NCBI RefSeq assembly: GCF_037038585.1
Contig: NC_092523.1
Location: 26,975,501 to 27,039,500 of the forward strand
Direction: 5' to 3'
Origin: Patagioenas fasciata
Taxonomy: Eukaryota > Chordata > Aves > Columbiformes > Columbidae
Length of the DNA stretch: 64,000 nt
The notes under the pieces: model-generated
The model's input: the letters and a program-made list of their open reading frames with translations, nothing else
Database searches by the model: none
What the model was told of the DNA's origin: nothing
Part shown: in pieces, positions 26,798-39,000 of the stretch
Numbering within the stretch: position 1 is the stretch's first letter
How the letters are laid out: each line of letters opens with the position of its first letter
Program-made: the position numbers and the translations under genes

Positions 26798-26811
26798 GTT
26801 GCTAGGCGACC
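26798..26811. promoter_or_regulatory. X-box-like palindrome (RFX type)
   Basis: GTTGCTAGGCGACC is an imperfect inverted repeat resembling the RFX X-box (GTTGCC..GGCAAC form). It lies 150 bp upstream of the GUF1 start. Confidence 0.35.
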
Positions 26812-26897
26812 CTGTGGCGGGATCGCGGCAAGGGAAGGGCTGAGGGGAGGGGGCCGTAAGGGCCGCCCCGCGGTGAGAGCAGCGGCAGCCGGAGGCC

Positions 26898-26936
26898 ATG
26901 GGGGTCGAGTCTGCCGAAGGCCCGTCCGCACAGTGA
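26898..26936 (+). CDS. Candidate 12-codon uORF in the GUF1 leader
   Basis: ATG in a good context (GGCC before, G after) opens a short frame MGVESAEGPSAQ that stops at TGA 26934-26936, 25 bases before the GUF1 ATG. If transcription starts upstream of 26898, ribosomes would meet it first, and it could lower GUF1 translation. The start site is not known from sequence, so expression is an inference. Confidence 0.4.
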   Translation: MGVESAEGPSAQ

Positions 26937-26961
26937 GCGTGTGACCCCAGCCCCGAGCACC

Positions 26962-27099
26962 ATGGCTCTCGTGGGCAGGACGGCGATGTGGTGGGCCCGG
27001 CTGCGGGGCCGTTACCCCGCTGCTGCCCCGCTCTGCTTTCCCCCATGGCGGCCCGCGGGGCTGGCGGCGGACTGGCGGCTGTACAGCTCCCGCGGCAAG
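26962..27099 (+). CDS. GUF1: GUF1 exon 1 (targeting peptide)
   Basis: Codons 1-46, from [19 protein letters not shown] to SSRGK. It is rich in Arg and Trp and lacks acidic residues until Asp37. The start was chosen because the exon joins in phase 0 (AAG/GTGAGT) to the conserved GTPase exon and no in-frame ATG lies closer to it. Confidence 0.88.
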
Positions 27100-30000
27100 G
27101 TGAGTCCGCGGGGTGCGGGGAGTCGTTTCGCCTGCTCGCAGCTGGGCTGCCGGGAGTCCCCGGAGGCGGCGGTCAGGTGTGGAAGCTGGCCTTGCCGGAC
27201 CGCCGGTGTCACCCTGGAGTGGCAGTGTCTCGCCACAGGGCTGTTTGTGTGCCGATGGCAGAACGAGGACGTGCAGTTCCAAACTGAGGCATTCTGCCAG
27301 GGACACTGCAGATAGTGCTGCCTAATGCTGTGTATTGATGCCAGCAAAGAACTCCGAGGTTGCTTTTCTGCCTGGCCCGGAGCTTGTGAAAGAGAGATGA
27401 GCTTTGTGTATCTCAGTATCGGTGACCAGAGTTTTTCAGTGTTGCTGATTGCTGTTAGAGGTCTCTGATGAGGTTCCTGATGCTGAAAGCTTTGAAGAGC
27501 AAAGAAGCTACTTCTTCAAAGTGTCATACTACGTGGAATGAGTAGTAACAACACAAAAAGTTTTTTACTGTTGGGCCTTGCGGTGTGTGAACCAAGGAAG
27601 CTGGGCTGCTCTTCTGCTTTTTTTTTTTTTTTTTAATTTAGCCAAGACACATGTTCCCTCTAGCTTCCTTTCTGAGAAAGTCTACTTGATCCTTATGATA
27701 AGGTCACTGTTACCTGAGCTCCCAGGTAATGTTGCTGTATTCTTGTCAAGCTTGTGAAGAATAATGTCCTTAACTGTCCCCTGAATCCAGTTTTCTTAAT
27801 CCTTAAGTTCAGTAGTTTAACAAACTTGAAACTGTTTTAAGTTTTCCAACTCCCTATATTCATAAGAACACACTACCTTTCACAACACTTTCCAGCATAC
27901 TTACTGATTATTCTGGGTAATAAATAAATACATGCATGTGTATGACTAAAATGAAATGCTAGCATTTTAAACACTGATAACAATTTAATTTTTTGTATCT
28001 CTAGTCACTATGTCTCCACTAGAGAAAAGGGTTAATTATTTTTTAAATTATTTTTAATCTATTATACATAGAGACTGTAACCATGGTTTATGAAGATAAA
28101 TCTATGTTTTTCAGGAAAAAATAGATATGTCAATGTATCCTGTTGAAAGCATCAGAAATTTCAGTATTATAGCTCATGTAGATCATGGCAAAAGTACACT
28201 GGCAGACAGATTGTTGGAAATTACAGGTAAGTGTTCTAATTTTATACTACCTTCTCTTGACACATAAGATGAAGTGTAAGTTTCTGTAGCTTTGATTATT
28301 ACTAAAATGTCTAATGCCTTTGCTCTTCTAGTAGCAGGTTGCTTATGCTTTTAGGCTGCCAGTTGTGTGGTGTTACATATGTGAATATGATGGACTTTTT
28401 GATTGAGATCTGCCTACAAGTAGGGATAAGGAAGTGTGAAATTCACTCAAGGAAGTATATATTTTAGAGAGTGTAGTGTAGGAGTGTACTTCCTTGGTCA
28501 AGATGGTACTCCTTTCATTCCTGACCAATCATCCATTAGATCGGTGCACAGCAAGTTCATGATGTTTACTGTTGATGTTTGGGATGGACAGAAGGGGACT
28601 GTCATGACCTAGGAGTTCGGGACAGGGTAGTTTTCAAAACTGTTATATAAACAGAGAGGAACTTCAGCTGCTTTTGCTTAGATGAAAGCAATGATAGGTC
28701 TGCTGTGAGCAAGCCATAACCAACTACCTTTCATGGTGGTGAGGCTCGCTGGTACAAAACTTGATATGATGCTGCATAGTAAGTTTTAGAAATGTACAGC
28801 CCTCTGGTGGTTTAGATTTAGTGTGTAGAATAATTTCTAGTAATTAAGTGTAAATTCCATGGATTATACTATATGGACTTGTTTTTTCCTTCACTCTAAT
28901 ATTGGTGAAGTTGGCTACTTTCATCTTCAGCAGTATTTATTTTGTCTTCACCGGAGTGCTTCTTGGACTTCAGTGTTTTTATTTCTGTGTTATTGTTGAG
29001 GCTCAGGAAAACTTTTCACCTTTAAAGTTAAAGCGAGAAACTGAAGTGCTAAAGGGTATTTGTAGTTATAAGTGACTCTGAAACTAGGGTTTCCTTGGAA
29101 GAGAGAGAGACAGGCGCTGCCTTAGAAGGTTCTCTAAGATGAGCTGTAAAGCGATTGTTCTATCTCCCAAGAGGAAACTAATTTCAGGGCAAATCTTAAA
29201 TGGCTATTCAGAAATACTATTTTCTTACTTAAGGGGAGATGTGGTGAATGCACTCAACAGGTGAGCAAAACAGAACCTGGGAGAGAAGCTTTTGATCAAA
29301 GTTATTCTTTAGGGTTACCTCTTATGTGTCACTAGGAGCAATTTTACCTGATGCCTGTGCTAGAATGGAATTTTGAATTGGGGCCTGTCAAGCTCTGTGG
29401 TAATGCTCTTTTTGTACTTGAGTTTGGCACTGATTGGAGCCATGGGCTATAGAGCTCCTCTCCAGTGATAAGAGGTGAAGTTTCTTTAAAGATCAAAATT
29501 ATTTAGCAGTGAATGGAGTCCTTACTACTTCTTTATTTCTGACTTACACTTACAAGATGTTTTGTATCCTGCTTATTCAGTAAAATATTTTATATAACTT
29601 CATATGTAAAAATTTCTTTAACATTGAGTTAAAGCTGCAAGTCCCATGTTCTCCTGGTTAATGGCATTTTCAAGAATTATTTATTTTGAGAGCTAATGTA
29701 CTAAGTGAGGTAATAAAACTTTTTTTTGTCTTAGGAACAATTGCTAAGACTGACTGTAATAAACAAGTGCTGGATAAACTGCAAGTGGAACGTGAAAGAG
29801 GAATTACAGTTAAAGCACAATCTGCATCTCTCTTTTACAATCATGAAGGAGTTAACTTCCTCTTAAATCTTATTGACACGCCAGTAAGTTAAGTATAAAC
29901 AGTGTTTAAATTACACAAAGCTAAATGTATTTATATTTGAAAGTAGGACATTTGTGGCTTCTTGTCTTTATTCAGTTTCTTTTTTTTTAAGGGTTATAAA

Positions 30001-33000
30001 CATATACACAAATTAAAACATGATAGTATAGAAATCTTTGCAAAAGACACTAGAAGTAGCTGAAATAGTAAACATTTATTTTCTCCACAGGGCCATGTAG
30101 ATTTCAGCTATGAAGTATCACGATCACTGTCTGCCTGTCAAGGTGTCGTACTTGTAGTGGATGCAAATGAGGTGGAGTTCTCAATTCTTGTTTTTGATTT
30201 AGAATTTCAGCAATTTCTTTAAGCAAGCTAGAGAGATGATTAAGTTTGGTTTGGTTTTTTTATTTTTTCCATCAGTGTTTTTGCCTCTCATCTATCCACA
30301 CAAAAGTACTATATTATGTTGCAAAAGAAGAGTAATGGGAGTTTTTAAAAAATTCTAGAAACAAATACTTGTGTGTTCATAGATAGATAAACACTGCAGT
30401 TCCATGATACAGTAATAAAAGCATAGCATTAATAAGAATCAGATTCTACTTTTTTACAGTGTGTGAACTTTGCAAATAGTAGTCTGGAGAACTTTTGGCT
30501 ATAGTGCAAATACCCAGTTGAGTACCTTCAGTTTCTTCTTGGAAAGCTTAATGATCAGTTCAGCCAACCACTTTGTTAGTTAGAACTAATTGCTTTTTTG
30601 TTTCTGATTGTCTGTAATACAAACAGATACTGGCCACATTAAAGCTGAAGGACACTATAAGCCAAACATGAATAAATTTATTCTGGAAACTTGAGAAGTT
30701 TCTATCTGCTAGATATAGCTACATCTACTAGATCAGGGGTGTCAAACTCATTTTTCACTGGGGCCCCATCAGCCTTGTGGTTGCCTTCAAAGGGCCGAAT
30801 GTAATTTTAGGACTGCATAAACATAACTATTCCTACATTTCAAGGAAGTGCATGTAGAAACCTTAAACTTTGTTTTCTTTTCTGAATATAACTGTAAGGT
30901 GAGTTGAAGGTATGTTCCTGCCCTCTTGAGTAACTACAGTTTTATTACCATGATGAATATCCCTCTGTCTTACTCTGTTTGGGAATAGTTTGTTGTGGGC
31001 AAAGAATCTATGTTTAAAGGTACCTATTATGATCTTGGCTATTCAGAAATAAATAGCATATGCAAAAATACATACATGATACGTAGCATATGTGTAATAC
31101 TGTGTTATATATAAATAATTCCATGTAAGTGATCACACATAGAACATTATTAGTTTACTTATATTCAGATTATGAGAAATGGTAATTAGGAATGCTGAGA
31201 AAGAAAACAACAATGTTTATAATTAATAACTTTGACTTCTTTTCCATCCCCCAAGTGAAGGAGTGGTTAGAATAGCAAAGTAATCTTATATTGTATACTA
31301 TGCCTAGGAAAAAACCAAACCAAACCAAAAAGCAACAACACACCAAAACTCAAGAAGGTTCCATGTTAAATTTTTTTAATGCTTATTTTCCAGGGTATTC
31401 AGGCTCAGACAGTGGCAAACTTCTACCTTGCTTTTGAAGCACAGCTTACAATAATTCCCGTCATAAATAAGGTATTAAAGGCTTTAGAGTTTCATATTAA
31501 ATAGTTGGGTTGCTTAAATGTATAGAAGATTTATAAGAGATGTATCCTAAAATACAAATATATAATGAAGAAATAGCTATAATATAATAAGAACTTTGTG
31601 TTCTACTTGTAAATACAGTAAGGATCCTTCACTTGTATATTTGGAAACAACAGTGCTGGATCGTACAGAAGATGTGATTACCTGTATATTTAGCAGTTTG
31701 TTGTTCTTCAGATTGACTTGAAGAATGCAGACCCTGAAAGAGTTGAAAAACAAATTGAGAAGCTGTTTGATATCTCTGCAGATGAATGCGTAAGGGTAAG
31801 ATCACTTAAAGTTTTATAGCATGGCTGATGATATATCTATATCTACTTTGTAGCTAATGAAAGACTTGTCCACATAGTTCATCAACAGGGTGTCATCTGT
31901 CTGTCTCTCTTTGTCTGACATACATGAATTTCTTTAAAGATTGTCCTCTGGAAAACAGCAGTGAAGAACACCCTTATCAGTTAAAAATTCTAGTATGTCT
32001 TGATGAATGACAGATAGATTTTTAAATTATTTCTCATTGTGGGTCCATAAATTGTTTTTGTTTTTACCGTAACAGTAATTGCCATTCAGTAGAGGAAAAA
32101 CTGTTACAGAATAATTTATAATCAAATCAGCATCGCAGAGTAATAGCATTCTAAAGTGTGCTTCAGAGTGCTTTTATGAGTAGTATTATTTGTGGCCACC
32201 AAAACTGCCTAAGTAAATGTGACACTTTATTAGATACTTTGTGAGTGTAAGACACATGTCTTATAAAATTGTCGTTGGATTTGTTTTAGATTTCTGCTAA
32301 ACAAGGAACAAATGTTGAAAAAGTTCTTCAAAAGGTCGTTGAGAAGATTCCGCCGTAAGTCTGTATTTAACTATGAAACCTTGCAAGTTTAATTAGGAAA
32401 CCATGAGTTGCATGTGTGCAGTATTGGCAGTAGTTTTGCATCATGTGATTTAAAGTCAATACTTTCTAAAGAGAGGTGAGATAAATCTAATGTCGAAGCT
32501 GGTTAAATCAATTTGAAATTGCAAATCAGAAAAAAATGACACCAGATTAGAGAGACCTTTTATAAAATGACTGTGTGAATATTAGCAGAGGAAACTTCTT
32601 TATTCTCAAGAAGTGGGAGAGGAAAATGAATTCAGTCTGAAATGAAAGAGGTGAACCACTGAAGGTGATATTTTTATGACAGTTAATATAGCTTCCATGA
32701 GACTCAGTGTTTGAGGATGTATGCTGTTACTCCCTTTGAACATTGCATTGTTAAAATGATAAAGGTAATTGATATCCACTGTGTTTAGAGTTTCATATCC
32801 TGAACCCAACCTTTAAAATAGACCTTTATGTAAGAACTTGTTGACAAAGCTGCTAAATTACAGTTGTTTCAATGAGCATATTGGTTTTCATTCTTTTTTC
32901 CTATTATTAGCTAATAATTGTAGTCCTCATATTAGTTAATAATTATAGTTTAAAAAACTGCAATGGAAATCTGAGATCAGGTTTCTATGAAAGATGGCAA

Positions 33001-36000
33001 AACCAGAATAACAGGGGATTTATATTTTTTAAATCAGCTGTTGGAATGTAACTTTTGAATTTTTCTTGTCCCACTTAATACAAAATTTTAAGCATCAGTG
33101 TTACCTTTTGTGAAATGGGTATGATGGATGTGCGTACTACCATTGCACATGGAGGAAATAAAATGTCAAGATTTTTTGTATAATACATAGTGAAACACTA
33201 AGTATGTCTGGTGTGTGTTTACTGAAAACTACTTGATTGTTTTATCTATATTTATATATATCCGCATTAATATTTTGCGATGGGAGTGCTTGCTCATTCA
33301 GTGTTCAATGAAATCACGCTGCTTAATTTATTGTTTTAAATTTTTTTGACAGACCTCAGTGTAATACAGCTGATCCATTGAAAGCCTTAGTATTTGACTC
33401 TACCTTTGACCACTACCGAGGTGTCATAGCTAACATTGCACTCTTTGGTGGGGAGATTCAGAAAGGGCATAAAATTGTGTCTGCATACACAAAGAAAAGA
33501 TATGAAGTTAATGAAGTTGGAATTCTGACTCCAAGTGAACAGCCAACGCATAAGCTGTAAGTAAACATTTCTTATAGTGGAAAAAATCATAAATTGGTGT
33601 AAGATACAAAATCCTGAATTACTTTGCTTTTTGTTTTGGTTGGTAATGGCTGGGAGATGTTTTGGGTTTTTGTTCTTTTTCTTTGTTGGTGGGTTTTTTA
33701 TGATTATTATTTGTAATTTAATGCTCAGTGTCAGTCTTTTTCATTTTGGGCATGCTGAGGCAGGAGCTTTTGGGGACTGCTTTTTGGGCACTGCTGGGGG
33801 AGGAGGCCATTCTATAGTACACGGAACATCTGGACAGCTAGTATTTTAACACTAGCATTTGATATTCTTATTCAGCTGTCCAATTTATTTCTAGAAACTA
33901 CCTTATTTGAGAGTGGAAGGGAATGGGGCTTCATCTTAGTTACTGCTGCAGCATATTTTGAGGGTGGAAAACTTAAAATCCATGAATGCAACAACTTCCA
34001 GAAACTGGCTTCTCATGGCCGCAGTGGGAAGAAAATCAGGTACTTAGAATTAGGGGAAAAGCTTTATCAGTTTGCATCCAGGTATGTGTTAATAACTTTC
34101 TTGAGAGATTCTCAGTGAGACTACATTACTGTGTGTGGTGGGTTGGACCCAACCAGCAACTAAGCACCCAACCAGCCACTTGCTCACTCCCTCAACCCCA
34201 GTGGGACTGTGGAGACAGCTGGGAGAGAAAAAGTGAGGAAAGACTTGTGGGTTGAGATAAAAACAGTTTAATAAGTGAAGGAAAAAGAAAAGAAATAAAA
34301 ACAAGTGATGCAAAGGCAATCAGTTGCTACCTCCCACAGGCAGGCTGATACCCTGCTAGTCTGAAAGTAACGGCCACCTTGAGAAGACTACACTCCTTGT
34401 TTTTTTACTGCCAAGCGTGATGTTATATGGCATGGAATATCCCTTTGGTCAGTTCAGGTCCTCTCTCTTGGCTTTGTCACCTCCCAGCCTCTTGCCTATC
34501 TCTAGCCTATTTGCTGGGGGAGCAGAGTGAGAAGCAGAGAAAGCATTCATGCTATGCAAGCACTATTCAGCAATAGCTGAAACATTGATATGTTATCAAC
34601 ATGATTTTAGGCACGAATCTGAAGTGCAGCACCATACAGGTCTGTTCTGGAGAAAGTTAACTCCATTCCAGCCAAAACCAATGCACTCCCATTTTTATCT
34701 GCTCTGGATTCCTCTTCTAACAGCATTATGTGATGATGGAATGCATTTGTCTTTTGTTGTTTCTGCCACAGTTAGCATATGAAATTTGCTGGCAGCTGGG
34801 AACTGTTTTGGTTCTGTCTTAGATGCCCGATAACTTCCCTCTAGCTCCAGCTTTCAAACTGAGAGTAGCACAGAATTCAAAATCAAGAACTATAAATTTA
34901 CTGTTTAACAGAAATAGAGGTACTTGAGTCAACATATAGTTTGTCCTTGAGACAAAGCTCACAACTCAGAGGAGAAACAACTTAAATCTGGCTTACGGCT
35001 TTTAGGGAGGGTGCTCTATTTGAATTTCTGATTGAGCTAAGTGGGAAAAGTAGTGGAAATACTGATAATGCCAAGAAGCATGTCTATATAATGCCAATTT
35101 TATTTAGATATGCTGGACAGGTGGGCTACTTGATTGCTGGAATGAAAGAAGTAACAGAAGCCCAAATAGGAGACACACTGTTTTTTTATAAACAGCCAGT
35201 GGAGCCTTTGCCTGGTTTTAAGTCAGCGAAGCCAATGGTTTTTGCAGGTGAGGAGTAAACTCATATAAAGTGGAATTACTTCTTTCAGGTAATAAGAATG
35301 AGGGAGCTATTAAACTTTTAAAATAATGTTTGTATATGTTAAACAGTTGTGAGGATTAGAATTTTAGCAAAGTTAAGCTGAAGAAGAATGTAATTTATAT
35401 AACTGTGTAATTTTCCCTGTGACTGGACAGGATTCATAATAGGTGCAGACTGGTTTTGTAGGAATACAAGACTAGCTTGTATTTTTAGCCATGTTTATGG
35501 CTCCTAATGACAGTAAACTCTTGCTGGCTGGAAAAGAAGGGTTGAGGCTTTAAAAAAGTGAGTTGATTTTTGACTATTCTTAATTTAGATAATCACATTT
35601 CCATAATTATTGTGATTCTTTTTTTCTTTTACAAATTAGTAGCTGTTTCTTTTTCGTTAAACACGGAAAAATGCTAAAGCTAATATTCAGAATGATTCTG
35701 TAAAATATTTGACTTTTTCACAGAATCACAGAATGTTAGGGATTGGAAGGGACCTCAAAAGATCATCTAGTCCAGTCCCCCTGCCGGAGCAGGAACACTT
35801 AGATGAGGTTACACAGGAAGGTGTCCAGGCGGGTTTTGAATGTCTCCAGAGTAGGAGACTCCACAACCTCCCTGGGCAGCCTGTTCCAGTGCTCTGTTAC
35901 CCTCACTGAGAAGAAGTTTCTTCTCAAATTTAAGTGGAACCTCTTGGGTTCCAGTTTGAACCCATTACCCCTTGTCTTACCATTGGTTGTCACCAAGAAG

Positions 36001-39000
36001 AGCCTGGCTCCATCCTCATGACACTCACCCTTTATATATTTGTAAACATTAATGAGGTCACCCCTCAGTCTTCTCCAGGCTAAAGAGACCCAGCTCCCTC
36101 AGCCTTTCCTCATAAGGGAGATGCTCCACTCCCTTCATCATCTTTCTTGCCCTGCGCTGGACTCTCTCCAGCAGTTCCCTGTCCTTCTGGAACCGAGAGG
36201 CCCAGAACTGGACACAGTATTCCAGATGGGGTCTCACCAGGGCAGAGTAGAGGGGAAGGAGAACCTCTCTCAACCTACTAACCACCCCCCTTCTAATACA
36301 CCCCAGGATGTCATTGGCCTTCCTGGCCACAAGGGCCCAGTGCTGGCTCATGGTCATCCTGCTGTCCACCAGGACCCCCAGGTCCCTTTCCCCTACACTG
36401 CTCTCTAATAGGTTGTTCCTCAACCTTTACTGGAACCTGGGGTTGTTCCTGCCCAGGTGTAAGACTCGACACTTGCCCTTGTTATATTTCATTAAATTTT
36501 TCCCCACCCAACTCTCCAGCCTGTCCAGGTCTCGCTGGATGGCAGCACAGCCTTCTGGCGTGTCAGCCACTCCTCCCAGCTTGGTGTCATCAGCAAACTA
36601 TATAAGCAAACTTTAAGCTTGTATAGTTCTGTTGAGCTGTTTCCACCAGCTTCAGTTAACTACTACAAATACTATGGAAGATACTTTTAAAAGAAGGAAA
36701 TTCTCGAAATCACTTTCTGCACTTGTGAGGGGATGTGTAAAACCTCACTCAAACTGTTTCATAGAGATTAGGTGGTCTGTCAGTGAACACAGGGAAGTGT
36801 AATCCTGTCAGTAATGCTTTTTTGGATGCACATGTGTTACTTCTTGCTGTAGAACAATTAACATTTTCTGAACACGTGACGACGTGAAAAATGATACAGT
36901 AGAAACTCTTTCAGGTAGTAATTATACAGGCTGCTGCTTGAATTAATTTCAAAAAATATAGAAACATTTGCAACTTTGTTAGATGTGGCACTTTTTTTTG
37001 CCAGTCACTCTTACCTTTGAAGGAACATCTCAGTGAAATTAGTCTGCTTGTCCAGTGATGCATAAGCTAAATGTTTACACTTCAGCCCTGCAAAAGAGTG
37101 GTTATAGTCAATTGTGCATCTTCCACAACTGTGAAGGATTGATGGGTAGTGTCCCTGCCATTAAGGGTTGAATGTTAATTCCTGGTTTTTATGAGGTAAT
37201 CTAAAACTTTATTACATTCTAAATAAATTTTGGGGAGGAAAAAGAAAAAGAAAAAATCCTCATATTGTTTTTCCACATTTTAAAATTGGACCAGAAGGTA
37301 ACCTGTTTCTGATTTTATTACTGTGTTCACAGTAGAAGTCATATTTGAGAGCTAAGTACACACTAGATAAAGCTCTCTTACCATGTCAATTTTATCTAAT
37401 ATGTTTTGACAGGAATGTATCCTGTAGATCAAACAGAATATAATAATCTCAAAAGTGCTTTGGAAAGGCTGACATTGAATGATTCCAGTGTAACTGTTCA
37501 TCGTGACAGTAGCCTTGCCTTAGGAGCTGGATGGAGGTGAGGCTTTTATACTGCTTTTGTTTTTAGAATGGTTTGTAAATTGAGAATGCAAGTTTAAATA
37601 AGTCAGCTGAAGATTGAATTAAAAGGTATTAAATGTTTAGAGTTTTACTTCAAGTTAATGCCACTTAAAGGTCAAAAGCATGCGTTTTTCTTGCCTTCGG
37701 CATTTGTGCAGAGTATGCAATTTGTCATGATTGATAGTATTTGTTCACAAATACTCGCACTATTCACGTGCAGGATCCTTTGGAGATTATTTGCTGTGCC
37801 TGATGTTGTCAGACTAGCAGTGTAAGCATGCTGAAGGGGGAAAAAAAGAATTCCACTGTGAAATTCCAGGGGATATAAAAATACTTTTACCAACAGGATA
37901 TTTTTTTACCAGGTTGGGTTTCCTTGGTCTTTTACACATGGAAGTTTTTAATCAACGTTTGGAGCAGGAGTATAACATGTCTGTTATTTTGACTGCACCT
38001 ACAGTTCCATATAAAGCTGTTCTTTCCTCAGCGAAGTTGATAAAGGTACGTTATATTTATTACAGCTTTATGTAAATAGCAGCTTAAAAGCCTCCCATTA
38101 GAAACATACACACATGTTTATGTAGACTAGTACTTAGTTTTATGGTAAACATTAGAAGCACCAATATTTAACTTCAAACATTTTTAATGGATTTTTAAGA
38201 TTGTTAACTTTCCTTACCCCTTCCACTTCAAGCACTCTCTTTTTATGTCTTAAACCTGTCAATGAAAATGAGAATAAAAGACATGTTTCTTGTTGTATTC
38301 TTTTCAGTGCATACTGACTGGGATGAGGTTAAAGCAAGTGAAATAACCTTCTATAAGGTTTTATCAGTCAAAAACCATTGTTTTTAGGAATAGCTTGTAA
38401 TGCTACTGTAGACGGCAGGGGCTGCTGAAGATAAGTGAGTTTTTGATGACAGTGAAGTAGGCATGTGCAAACATTATTGAATTGGGTGCAAAAAAATTAC
38501 TGTGTGTGAGAAAGAGAGAGAGAGGTGGATTTAGGAGCACCTGCTGAAAGGAGGCTGCAAATAGGCTGGTTTATTATTATCCAGCATGTACCTCTAAACA
38601 CTACAGAAAATCTGTGAATTCCAAACAGCTTGTTTTAAGAAAGGTTGCTGTGCTTGCAAAGTCTAAGGCATAGACTCTTTTTCTCTCTTGTTGTTTTGGT
38701 TTCTTCCTTAGGTAGTGTAGCAGCTATGAATGAAGTAGTTGACAACTTTGTGGTGTAAGTGATTCTGGATTGCTGTGGGATACTTTTCAAGCAGTGCTGG
38801 AAGTTGGGTCATTGTTCGAGAACACTGCCTTGTCAGTGGAAGTGATAGCATCACTTGCTTTAGACCGTGGGGGAAGTTGTATCTACATGATAAGAAGCTT
38901 AACCTTCCTTTTGTTCTTACTTTGGAAGGACAATTCCAGCCTTTATCGAGGTGTTGGACTACAACAAATAGATTATTAAAGCACTTGTACAGGAATCAAA

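Larger units (their letters stand above)
26640..27130 (+). promoter_or_regulatory. CpG-rich promoter of GUF1
   Basis: A sharp rise in GC and CpG density covers the 300 bases before the GUF1 start and exon 1, against an AT-rich background. It contains two CTTCCGG ETS-type sites (26685-26691 and 26707-26713), a common feature of nuclear genes for mitochondrial proteins (GABP/NRF-2), and an X-box-like palindrome. No TATA box is evident, as expected for a CpG-island promoter. It could also drive YIPF7 in the opposite direction, but no minus-strand first exon could be assigned. Confidence 0.75.
27100..33352 (+). other. GUF1 introns 1-7, non-coding content
   Basis: Introns 27100-28114, 28227-29734, 29884-30090, 30172-31393, 31472-31711, 31796-32289 and 32355-33352. 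Apart from the hAT-like fragment (30734-30860), the CTCF-like site (28798-28810) and a T-tract near 27620, I see only unique AT-rich sequence and chance ORFs. Confidence 0.6.

Noticed and set aside
26620-27306. 228-codon and other long minus-strand ORFs across the GUF1 CpG island
   Set aside because: Arg/Pro/Gly-rich translations typical of high-GC DNA read in non-coding frames; no domain or homology.
33577-34255. Plus-strand ORFs of about 90 codons after GUF1 exon 8
   Set aside because: They lie in the intron; the first is T-rich low complexity and the second overlaps the solo LTR.
36308-36616. 102-codon plus-strand ORF and others in 36052-36616
   Set aside because: Antisense shadows of the CR1 ORF2 remnant on the minus strand.
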